NCBI GenBank assembly: GCA_949358305.1
Contig: OX442321.1
Location: 7,837,605 to 7,901,604, forward strand
Direction of reading: 5' to 3'
Source: Strigamia acuminata
Lineage: Eukaryota > Arthropoda > Chilopoda > Geophilomorpha > Linotaeniidae
DNA: 64,000 bases
The position numbers were made by a program, and so were the translations under genes. Below are positions 33,501 through 42,873 of the stretch, piece after piece (the first letter of the stretch is position 1; each line of letters starts with the position of its first letter). The notes beneath the pieces are model-generated. The model worked only from the letters and a program-made list of their open reading frames with translations. It did no database searches and was not told the DNA's origin.

Positions 33501-36500
33501 TGAGTACATGTAAACAGGGTAAATGTTAAGATTTAAAGGAGCGGATTGAGAACTAACAATAATTTCAGAGTTTTAAGGCTTAACAATAACTCAGTGACGT
33601 TAATTTCAGAAATCGATGGGTTGAATGCATCTCCAGTGGCAATTTTCAGAGTCAATCTTTACCCAGTGTCAATGAAAAGTGTTCAACGACTGAAAAGTCT
33701 TCTAACACTGATGATGATGATGATAGTTCTAAGGTTCATGTTTGAAGTTTCAAATGTTTACAAAATACTGATGAAGCGTTTTCTTTTTAATTTTTAGGAC
33801 TATCTCAACACTAAGAACAAAACCTCTGCATATAAATTTGAGTCAACTATTACCAGTGCTCATAAGTCTACTTACACTATTGTTAATTATGATCGCAAAA
33901 TTATTACTCCTAACGACACTGGGGCTGCTAGTAAACCCAAGACTAAAGTTAACGTTCTTCTAATTGATAAGTCCACTGGTATTGGTGGTACCAAAGTTGA
34001 TACCAGTACCAGTACATATAATGCCTACACCATTAGAGATAGTAAGGTTGATACCCACACTTCTACAGCTAGTAAGGTTGATACCCACACTTCTACAGCT
34101 AGTAAGGTTGATTCCCACACTTCTACAGCTAGTAAGGTTGATACCTATACTGCTACAGATAATACGGTTGATACCGACACGGCTACAGATAGTAAGGCTG
34201 ACACCTACGCCAGTACAAATAATAAAGATATTACTCACACCAAAACAGATAGTAAGGTTGATACCTATACTGCTACAGATAATACGGTTGATACCTATAC
34301 TGCTACAGATAGTAAGGTTGATACCTATACTGCTACAGATAGTAAGGTTGATACCGACACGGCTACAGGTAGTAAGGCTGACACCTACTCCAGTACAATT
34401 AATAAAGATATTACTCACACCAAAACAGATAGTAAGGTTGACACCTTTACTTGTACAGATAGTAAGGCTGACACCTACTCCAGTACAAATAATAAAGATA
34501 TTACTCACACCAAAACAGATAGTAAGGTTGACACCTTTACTTGTGCAGATAGCAAGGTTGACACCGAAACCAATACAGATTGTAAAGACGATATCTATAC
34601 CAGTACAGATGATCATGGTGATACCTATACTGGTACAGACAATAAGGTTGACATCTCTACTAGTACAGACAGTAAAGATGATTCGTATGCCCGTACAGAT
34701 GATAAAGGTGATACCTATATCAGTACAGTTAGCAAGGTTGACACCAGCACCAATACAGATAGTAAAGTAGACAGCTACACCGATATGGATGATAGAACTG
34801 ATATTTTTACCAGTACCAATACACATAGTAAAGTTGACAGCTACACCGATATGGATGATAGAACTGATATCTTTACCAGTACCAATACACATAGTAAAGT
34901 TGACAGCTGCACCGATATGAATAATAGAAGTGATATCTTTACCAGTACAGATAACACCTACACCGATATGGATAATAGAACTGATATCTTTACCAGTACC
35001 AATACACATAGTAAAGTTGACAGCTGCACCGATATGAATAATAGAAGTGATATCTTTACCAGTACAGATAACACCTACACCGATATGGATAATAGAACTG
35101 ATATCTTTACCAGTACCAATACACATAGTAAAGTTGACAGCTACACCGATATGGATAATAGAAGTGATATCTTTACCAATACAGATAACACCTACACCGA
35201 TATGGATAATAGAAGTGATATCCTTACCAGTACAGATAACACCTACACTGATATGGATAATAGAACTGATATCTTTACCAGTACAGATAACACCTACACC
35301 AGATCAGACACTAAAATTGATACCTGTACTAGCCCAGATATAAAAATTGATACATATTCCAGCCCAGATATTCAAATTGATACCCATACGAGCCCAGATA
35401 TTCAAATTGATACCTTTACCAGCCCAGACATTCAAATTGATACCTTTACCAGCCCAGATATTAAAATTGATACCTATACCAGTACAGATACTAAATGTGT
35501 CGGGACTGATGGTTCTAACGATATACCAAACACAAATCGTGGGAGAAACAAAGTGCGAAGTTTTCAATCGCGAGGCACCAGTACTAGAGAGTCTTCCCCG
35601 CATCATCTTCCGACCATTCTTTCGTCATCTACAGTGACTTCAGCCGATCCAATTGGTGCAGATATTCGAGATACTCATCAGAAACCACCCACTCGTCGTC
35701 GCGTGAATTTTAAACTGGACAATACTCCCATACCCATACGTGGAATTTTATCGAACCACCATCGTTCTCGAGACAAGTTTGACAAAGTGAGCTTCTCGCC
35801 TAAGATAAAGAAACGGCCCGACAGGTATTTGGACAAACTGAAGCAGGATTCGGCAACCGAGCTGGATGCCACCAGCACCGATGCTGTCACCGATTCCAGT
35901 ACGTGGGTGTCCAGTTCGCTGGATAGTTGCTACATAAATAGTGACAGTACTGTAGGAAGCTTTCCAAGCAAACCAAATCGCCTTTCGAACAGATGCCGAA
36001 GTTCAAAACACAGCGTGGCTTTTAAACATTGTAAAAGACCGTTTAAGCCATGTTTGTATAAAATTAAGAGCGAGGAAATGTCTGACAGTAATAATTATAT
36101 CGAAAAATGCAAGTCGCTTACTGCCAGCACTGGTGCTAAGGATGAAGACTTGACCTTTGTGGAGAAATTCATCCTGAACAAAGAAGACAATGGCGACAAA
36201 TCTGACAATGGGGATAAATCAGACAAATCAGACAAATCCGACAAATCCGACAAGTCCGACAAGTCCGACAAATCTGACAAATTCTATAAATCCTATAAAT
36301 CCGACAAATCCGACAATGGCGACAAATCTGATAATTATAGCGACGATGAGTTTACCAACACAAATTCGGACATCAGCAGTATAATTTGGCCGAAAAACAT
36401 TTTGAAAAATTCGGCCGAAGTGAGGTGCGTTTTCACCGCCGACGAACAACCCGTGTGCCCGTCTGTGAGCAATTTAATCTGGCCGGAAAAAATTTTGAAA

Positions 36501-37274
36501 GTAAGAAGAATTAGTACTGACGATTCCACCGACACGCAAACTGAACAGAAACCAGTAAAATATTCTCGGAAACTCTTAGAAATGGGGGACAGCGACAGTG
36601 ATACAGATATTTTGTTGCCTCCAAAAAATCGTAAACTCGAAAAATGTGCAAAGCCTTTGCAGAAACCAGGGAGCGTCTTGGACTTTGATAATTTCTGCAA
36701 GGAGAATAAGCGTCAGCGCCAACATATGTGTGCAAATTGTTTAAACACTGTGGGCAAGCTGAAAAAATGCCAACTGTGAGATTTTATTGACGTTTTTCAG
36801 GGCCGGATTAATAAGGCAGTGCATGTACAAAATGCATATTTTTGTCCATAAAGGCATTATGTGTCTGAAATGCATTTTTTTGAGTCTAAAATGCATTTTT
36901 TTTTAGTTTATAATGCATTTTTTTGAGTCTAAAATTTATTTTTTCATACGAAATGCATTAATTAGCTTAAATATGCAATTCTTAAACTCAAAATGAATTT
37001 AATGCTCATACAAAATGCCCCCGAAGCTTTAATCCGGCCCCGAATTTTATAATTTTGTCTAAATGCATTCTATTTATTCATTCTCAGATGTGTGGAGAAA
37101 AAATGGCCATCTCCAAGATACTACTGTGATATTGCATGTCAAAGTCAGTATGATGTTTTACTATACACAATTATTTTTGTTTAAAAATCCATAATTTTTT
37201 TTTCTGTTTTAATTATAGGTATACATTGGTTTCAAAAACACGAAAGAGAGCATTGTTGGAGAGATAAAAGTTAG
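30570..37274 (+). CDS. Family copy G: largest member, TSTD-rich repeat extension and MYND-like finger
   Basis: Ten exons: 30570-30695, 30766-30834, 30896-30962, 31030-31077, 31139-31185, 31752-32659, 33610-33733, 33798-36775, 37088-37143 and 37219-37274. They sum to 4479 nt, 1492 residues. It starts MRFVDLRRS and has GCGPNYVRNR, FWFRVWLSFC, FACALGEIFYKWQ, LEKFMIKHWG and VPWIRK. Its exon 4 has YCL where others have YCW. Exon 6 ends KKCPQ, a finger-start remnant. Exons 7-8 together are frame-neutral (3102 nt) and encode about 1000 disordered residues: ten-residue SKVDTYTATD repeats, then TDIFTSTNTHSKVDSYTDM repeats, a DKSDKSDKS run and two SxIWPEKIL-like motifs. The finger reads CANC, KKCQLC, YYCDIACQ, HW and HEREHC. 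The exon 7 acceptor was chosen as the one in-frame option. Confidence 0.78.
31248..31624. mobile_element. Inverted-repeat transposon in copy G intron 5
   Basis: The ends AGTTGGGCCTTTCTCTC are inverted and flanked by TA on both sides. The interior shares TCACTACAC-AAGTGAAAT-type sequence with the element at 9598-10243. It has no coding capacity. Confidence 0.75.
32800..33519. mobile_element. 720-bp inverted-repeat transposon in copy G intron 6
   Basis: Inverted ends CCATGTTTACATGTA / CCCTGTTTACATGTA continue for about 45 bp through CAGTTATCTRGATAARTGAA. They are flanked by TA. Further mirrored blocks (GTTTTCTAGAAAAGACAGAC) lie inside. Confidence 0.75.
34040..35510 (+). repeat. Coding repeats in copy G exon 8
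   Basis: 30-bp units (GATAGTAAGGTTGATACC plus ACT-rich triplets) give way to longer TGATATCTTTACCAGTAC units. The array encodes regularly spaced TxTD/TSTD peptides. Confidence 0.92.
36800..37040. mobile_element. hAT-like element with minisatellite, copy G intron 8
   Basis: The ends GGGCCGGATTAATAAGGC and GCTTTAATCCGGCCC are inverted. About eight ~20-bp TGCATTTTTTTGAGTCTAAA units lie between them. Confidence 0.6.
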
Positions 37275-37386
37275 AAAAAAAAATCTTTGTGTACGCATTT
37301 TTTCTATTCAAATAAAAATAAAAATAAAAATGGCAACTTTGACTCGTTTGTCGTTTTGTTTTTCAAAAATCTTAATTCAATAATTC

Positions 37387-37402
37387 CTCACTAGAGGGCG
37401 AG
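37387..37402 (+). promoter_or_regulatory. CTCF-like motif upstream of copy H
   Basis: CTCACTAGAGGGCGAG matches CCASYAGRKGGCR at 12 of 13 positions. It lies about 150 bp before the start of copy H. Confidence 0.5.
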
Positions 37403-37459
37403 GCTGCGCCTGAGCGATGATTTATGGGTACAAATTAAATAAATAAAATATTTAACGTA

Positions 37460-37514
37460 AACCTAGAAAAAACCGCCTTTTGAATTGTCTAAATTTCCCG
37501 TGTATTTACTGAAG
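37460..37514 (+). promoter_or_regulatory. Conserved 5' block of copy H
   Basis: AAACCTAGAAAAAA, CCTTTTGAATT, CTAAATTTCC and GTGTATTTACT match the block before copy F. Confidence 0.55.
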
Positions 37515-37538
37515 AAGTCGGGAACGGGATCACAGAAC

Positions 37539-40237
37539 ATGCGATTTATTGACTTGAGAAGAAAGAAAACCGATTCATACTTCAATGCAGCTATTAAATT
37601 GGGTTGCGGACCAAATTTTGTTCGAAATCGATACGCATTGTTTGAGCAGATGATAAGGGAACAGGTGACATAAAAAATCCAATACTTGTATCTCCTCAAG
37701 TTGGATATATAATTTTTCCGATGTAAATTTTCGTTGTTTAGGGGAAGGAATTTTGGTTTCGATTTTGGTTGACCTTTTGTGTACATCCAGATATTAAAGA
37801 AGTTGAACAGGTAGAGTCAAAGAATAGTATTCTGTGGTACAGTCGTGTACATTCGGTGCGTGAATAAACGAAATGTGCGTAAATTGTAACGTTTACATTT
37901 TAGTTTAGCCAAGAATTACCGATTAGAACCACTTCTTTAAGTCAACTTCTTCACAGCCGATTTGTTCAAGGTATATAAAAATCTTAATTTTGCAAACATA
38001 GGGCTGGATTAAAGGCATTAATGGATCAGTTAAAGACTAAAAACACTTTTGTACACGTTTAAATACATCTCTACAACTGTACATGCATATTTTTTCCTCA
38101 AAATGCTTTTTTGTGTTAATCTGCTACTTTTCGCCTAGGAGTGCATTTATTTGGCTTTGAAATGCATTCATTTTGCTTTGAAATGCATTCATTTTGCTTT
38201 GAAATGCATTCACCAGGCTTTGAAATGCATTCATTTGGCTTTGAAATGCATTTTTTTGGCTTTGAAATGCATTTTTTTGGCTTTGAAATGCATTTATTTG
38301 GCTTTGAAATGCATTCATTTGGCTTTGAAATGCATTTTTTTGACTTTGAAATGCATTTATTTGACTTTGAGGTGCATTTATTTACTTGTAAAAGCGTTTT
38401 TCGGCTTAAAAATGCCTTTTTCTGGCTTAAAAATGCATTTTTCTTGCTTGAAAATGCATTTTTCTGGCTTAAAAATTTATTTTTTGAACCTAAACACGCA
38501 TTTTTGGACTAAAAATGCATTTACAGTATTTGACTGGGAAAAATGCATTTCTTTTGGTCTAAAATACATTTATTTGATTGGAATATTCATTTTTTGGCCT
38601 AAAGAAGCATTTTTTATTGTCTAAAATGCGTGTTTTTATTCAGGGTCCTCTTTAAAAAACCTTAATCCGCCCTTGATTAAACTTAAAATAAAATGTTTAA
38701 TGGAAACAAAATTCTGTATTCACGATTTCAGCTTCGAGTGATGCGGCAATATCTTATTGCTGGAAAGTTGTTTTCGAAAGTAAACAAACCTCGAGTTTAA
38801 AATTTCTAACAAAAAAAAATTGTTGATGTTGATGTTTATTTTAAGAGACGACACCAGTCGGAATGACCGAAATCATTATGTCTGAAGGCCAGGTAAGCTC
38901 CCGACGGTTAATACCGGAAGTTTTTTTTTAAAAAAAAACAACACAATTTTCAGTTTATAGACGAAAGTTATCAATTTGTTGTAGTCAACTTCGCTTGTGC
39001 TCTCGGTGAAATCTTCTACAAATGGCTGCGCGCGAATGACGTTGGGACCGACAAATCAGACTACTGGTCGGTTCCCTCCGAATACTTAGAGCCAGAATTC
39101 ACTCCGCGAGAACTGGAAAAATTCATGATCAAGCAGTGGGGTCAAAAATTGGTGGATCTTCTCGGCGTTAGCCGGAGCCAAGTGCCCTGGATCCGCAAAT
39201 ACGTGCTGTCGAAACCAAAAAGCGACCACAAGAACAAATTGTTCTACACGAGCTCGGATTGCCTGCGCTCGAAAGCGATCGCGAAGATGCTGAAAACGTG
39301 GCTTTTCAAAGCGAAGAAAATCCGCAGGGCCATTCGGGAGATCGACGAGAAGCAGATTTTGGTGTCGGGTAAAGCCAGCAAGAAACGAGACAAACTCGCG
39401 GTCGGACCGAGGAAGCCGAGCTTTAATCTCAGCTTCCACGACGGCAAAAACTACGAAATCAAACGCGAGATGATGGAACAGCTCGAGAAACGAGCGCGGC
39501 GAGCGCTAAAGCGACAAGAAGCTGAGAAATTGGAAAAAAAGGCGAAAAAGGTTAGCAAGGATAAGATCGATTGGGCGAAGAAGAAGAAAATGTCATCGCA
39601 CCATTCGGATCCGCAGTTAAAAAAAAAGAAAAAGCAGCATCACAGCCACCACAAAACGCGTTCGAAGCAGTCGATCGTGCTCGACGCGGCAACCAACACC
39701 GACTTTGACAACATTCCTCCGCCCGACGGTTCCTCCAACACGACCACACTTAGCGACCAAACAAGCCCCTCGTGTCTTCCAAGATTACCGTTAAATGCAT
39801 TTGCTGGTGTTCCTTCCCACCAAGACGTCAAATTACGTCGCTGTTTCACCTGCAATGCCGCTAGTCTTATCAAAATGAAGAAATGTCAACAGTAAATTAT
39901 ATATTTTATATTCTCTTTAATTTTATTTTTTTCATTTTTATTTTGCAGGTGCGTGGACGAAAAATGGAGCAACCCTCGATATTATTGTAATATTGTGTGC
40001 CAAAGTGAGTTTTGGGATGTTTTTGTTTTGATTTTGGATTTTTGATGGAAAAAATTGAATTTTGCAGCTAAAGATTGGTTTCGGCGGCACGAGCGGGAAC
40101 ACAATATGTATACGCAACACGTGCTAAAGAACTGCGGGGTTTATTTAAAGAACAATGATGTTGTTGTGAAGGGACAGAGTGAGACGAGCGGCAGCTCAGA
40201 AACGATTCCAAATCAAAATCCCCAAGCAACGTTCTGA
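37539..40237 (+). CDS. Family copy H: GCGP-core protein with lysine-rich linker and MYND-like finger
   Basis: Eight exons: 37539-37664, 37742-37810, 37904-37970, 38732-38779, 38846-38892, 38954-39891, 39949-40004 and 40068-40237. They sum to 1521 nt, 506 residues. It starts MRFIDLRRK and has GCGPNFVRNR, FWFRFWLTFC, SYCWK, FACALGEIFYKWL, LEKFMIKQWG and VPWIRK. Exon 5 is the long form. The linker is moderate in length, with a Lys/Arg/Glu helix-like stretch (EKRARRALKRQEAEKLEKK), a single TNTD motif and an H/K-rich run that could act as a nuclear localisation signal. The finger is complete: CFTC, KKCQQC, YYCNIVCQ, DW and HEREH. A 43-residue polar tail follows it. H is probably the ancestral form of the E-H subfamily. 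Confidence 0.83.
38001..38672. mobile_element. hAT-like element with minisatellite, copy H intron 3
   Basis: The ends GGGCTGGATTAAAGGC and CCTTAATCCGCCC resemble those in copy F at the same intron. The inside is an array of GGCTTTGAAATGCATTTTTT units (about 38140-38640). No target duplication is visible. Confidence 0.6.
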
Positions 40238-40575
40238 CTCTCGATTCAATGGTTTCTTTTAATTTGCTGCACATTTTGTTTCTGTTCGACTATTTTGACA
40301 GGACTATTTAAACAGGAGTCTGAGATTTGACTGCAAATATGTTTTATCGATAGAAAAAAATTTGAATTTTGACGGAAAAATGTATAAACATTGCAACATA
40401 CAATAAAATTTTAAAAAAATTTCAAAACCCTACAAATTTGATTCCATTACTTGTCAAGATTCTCACTAGAGGGCGGAACTTGACACATGCGCGGTGCAAT
40501 TGTTTGAGCATTCTTATCTCGTGCATTGCAGTTCGACCGGACGTTTTCTGTAGTTACAAGTTCTTCTTTCCTTTA
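40238..40575. other. Spacer between copy H and CMC4
   Basis: 338 bp with AATAAAA at 40401 as a candidate polyadenylation signal of copy H, then a CTCF-like site and the presumed CMC4/PIGM promoter. Confidence 0.5.
40461..40476 (+). promoter_or_regulatory. CTCF-like motif upstream of CMC4
   Basis: TCTCACTAGAGGGCGG is almost identical to the site before copy H and lies about 100 bp before the CMC4 ATG. Confidence 0.5.
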
Positions 40576-40872
40576 ATGGTGAAACTACGGAAGGACGATC
40601 CGTGTCACAAATATGCGTGCGAACTGCAGGCCTGTCTCGTGGGTAAAAGTAAAATCGCAATTTCCTAGCAGATAATTTCAAAAAATGCAAAAAAATGCAA
40701 ACAAATAATAAAAACCTTTCTTTTTAAAGCTAAAAACTACCAACAGGAGGCCTGCGAATATGTCATCGACAAAATAAAAGAGTGTTGCAAGAAATACGAC
40801 TACGAACCCTTCACCTGCGATGGATTCAAGCCGAAAAACAACGAAAAAGACTCTTCTTCCTCCCGACACTGA
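40576..40872 (+). CDS. CMC4: CMC4-like twin-CX9C mitochondrial intermembrane-space protein
   Basis: Exons 40576-40642 and 40730-40872 give 69 residues, the usual length of the family (about 68). It starts MVKLRKDDPCHKYACELQAC. The second helix carries EACEYVIDKIKECCKK and ends in FTCDGF, the standard cysteine layout of CMC4 (p8, MTCP1 neighbour). Such proteins are imported by the Mia40 disulphide relay and fold as a helical hairpin. The stop lies 53 bp inside the PIGM reading frame, so both proteins are probably read from one transcript or from overlapping ones. Confidence 0.85.
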
Positions 40873-42070
40873 TGCCAGGTCAATCGACACAAAATGGCTG
40901 AAATCCCAACTCGTCATTGCCGCGCTTCTGCGCATCTGTCTAGTCCTCTACGGAACGTGGCACGACTCAAATTTCGCCCTAAAATACACGGATGTCGATT
41001 ACCACGTGTTTAGCGACGCTGCGAAGCTCGTAACCGACGGCAAATCGCCATACGCCCGTCCAACGTACAGATATTCGCCCATATTGGCCTGGATTTTGAC
41101 TCTAAACGTTTATTTACATCCAATTTGCGGCAAAATATTGTTCGTAACCTGCGACATCGTCACCGGATACTTGATTTACTGCCTGCACAATATTTACGGC
41201 ACGAGCAAACGATGGACGCGTGTATCGACATTCGTGTGGCTGTTCAACCCGTTGACACTCGTCATTTCGACGCGCGGAAGTGCGGACAGTCTAATGACGT
41301 GTTTGGTTTTGTCTACTTTATATTTGCTGCAAACCAAACGCTATTTCGTGGCCGGCTTGACGTTCGGTTTGGCCGTGCACGTGCGGATTTACCCGCTGAC
41401 GTATTGTTTACCTTTTTATTTCTCGCTGCAGATTCCACACGCGATTAAAACGACGTTTTGGGCTCTGTTTTATCCAAATTTTCGAAGAATTCGCTTCACA
41501 AGTGCGACAATCATCTCTCTGGCGTTGCTCACTTTTCTCGGATATCTCTGCTACGGCGAACCGTTCGTCAACGAGACGTATCTGTACCACGTCTTCCGGA
41601 AAGACGTGCGGCACAATTTCTCGCCTTATTTCTACATGTTGTATCTGACTAGCGGCGCGGACGTGCCGTTTTTAAACGTGCTCACGTTCCTGCCTCAGTT
41701 CGTGTTGATTTTGGCGATCGGATTGAAATTTTACGAGGAAAAAAATCTGCCGTTGTGTCTGTTTGCGCAAACGTTTGTTTTTGTCAGTTTGAATAAGGTG
41801 TGCACGTCTCAGTACTTCTTGTGGTACGTCGGTTTGATTCCGTTCATTTTCCCGCGCCTGACGATGAGCCATAAGCGCATTTGGTGTTGCGTCGCCATTT
41901 GGTTGATTTCGCAGTGCGTGTGGTTGTTTTTTGCATATCTGCTTGAAATTCGAGGTTTGAACACGTTTTTTTGTCTGTGGTTGTCCGGTTTGGCCTTCTA
42001 TTTGGGCAACATGTACATTTTGGCTGAAATAATTCGAAATTTCGATGTAAAAAGTTGTAAACAATTGTAA
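40820..42070 (+). CDS. PIGM: GPI mannosyltransferase 1 (PIG-M)
   Basis: An intronless frame of 416 residues (family about 423). PIG-M adds the first mannose to the GPI anchor precursor from dolichol-phosphate-mannose, in the ER lumen. The N-terminal membrane segment (LVIAALLRICLVLYG) is followed by YTDVDYHVFSDAA, which carries the catalytic DxD motif, then SPYARPTYRYSPIL, both hallmarks of PIG-M. About ten membrane segments follow. The ATG at 40820 is the only one before the first membrane segment and the DxD, so the overlap with CMC4 (40820-40872, other frame) is real unless initiation is non-AUG. AATAAAACG at 42078 may serve polyadenylation. Confidence 0.95.
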   Translation: MDSSRKTTKKTLLPPDTDARSIDTKWLKSQLVIAALLRICLVLYGTWHDSNFALKYTDVDYHVFSDAAKLVTDGKSPYARPTYRYSPILAWILTLNVYLHPICGKILFVTCDIVTGYLIYCLHNIYGTSKRWTRVSTFVWLFNPLTLVISTRGSADSLMTCLVLSTLYLLQTKRYFVAGLTFGLAVHVRIYPLTYCLPFYFSLQIPHAIKTTFWALFYPNFRRIRFTSATIISLALLTFLGYLCYGEPFVNETYLYHVFRKDVRHNFSPYFYMLYLTSGADVPFLNVLTFLPQFVLILAIGLKFYEEKNLPLCLFAQTFVFVSLNKVCTSQYFLWYVGLIPFIFPRLTMSHKRIWCCVAIWLISQCVWLFFAYLLEIRGLNTFFCLWLSGLAFYLGNMYILAEIIRNFDVKSCKQL

Positions 42071-42268
42071 AAACGAAAATAAAACGAAAAAATTAGATTT
42101 ACAAAGACTTGTTTTTTAGTTTACAGCTAGAATTTATTACGCTAAGCAAATGGAGTTGAGAAAGTCTGATTTTACATCTTAAAACGAGCTAATTAAACAT
42201 TCTAAAACTTTTCCATTGATTCGTTTTGCAGTCTTCCAGCCACAAACTTGCTTCTCTGAGTTACGGCG

Positions 42269-42873
42269 TCATGAACACGCAATTCCCAGTAAGAATCCAC
42301 CGGCAAAACTAGTACTTATAATTGCATTTTCATGAATAAATCTCTGAACCTGAAATTTAAAATTCAGACATTTAATAAACGAGACGTTTTGGACGTTTTA
42401 ATGTGCAAATAAAACCGTTTTAGCAATTCTAGGTCCTTGCTGTTTCGCTTCCTTCTCGATTCCTTTTCGCGCCTGTTGCATGTGGTCGTTAACTTTGTTC
42501 CAGTTGATGCGAATATATCCCTGATGATTTGCAATCTGAACGAATAGAAAAATAATTAATATTTTCATTTTTTTCGTTTTAATCGAGCACCTGGAGCAAC
42601 AGCAAACCACCACCGATTGAAACGGCCGCAAATTTCCCAACTTTGGTGAAAACAAAACCGGATAACCTGCGAATCTGAATGTAGTTTTTGCCTCGAATTT
42701 TCATTTTTCAATTGCGATACTAACCAGCCGGTGATGCCGCCCACAGCAGCCTGCTTGGCTGCAGATGCTTTGCTTAAACCACGTAGATAATCTTTAAACG
42801 AATTATTGGATCCTCCTTGTCCGCGTATATCCAAAAACTCAATGATTTCGTCTTTTTTCGATTTGGAAGTCAT
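42269..42873 (-). CDS. FUNDC1: FUN14 domain-containing protein (FUNDC1/2-like)
   Basis: Exons 42873-42725, 42666-42591, 42535-42416 and 42349-42269 sum to 426 nt, 141 residues (human FUNDC1 155). FUNDC1 is a mitochondrial outer-membrane mitophagy receptor. The FUN14 domain is clear: AAVGGITGWLSGFVFTKVGK, GGGLLLLQIANHQGYIRINW and a final membrane helix FAGGFLLGIACS. Near the N-terminus EIIEFLDI contains FLDI preceded by acidic residues, a plausible LC3-interacting (LIR) motif in place of the vertebrate YEVL. A donor-like GTGAGT near 42979 (minus) and an acceptor near 42902 suggest a 5'-UTR intron. It lies head-to-head with KDM6A. Confidence 0.9.

Noticed and set aside
33960-35126. A 388-codon minus-strand frame opposite copy G exon 8, rich in Cys, Ile and Thr
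   Set aside because: It mirrors the Thr/Asp repeat codons of copy G and has no independent start, splice or family signal.
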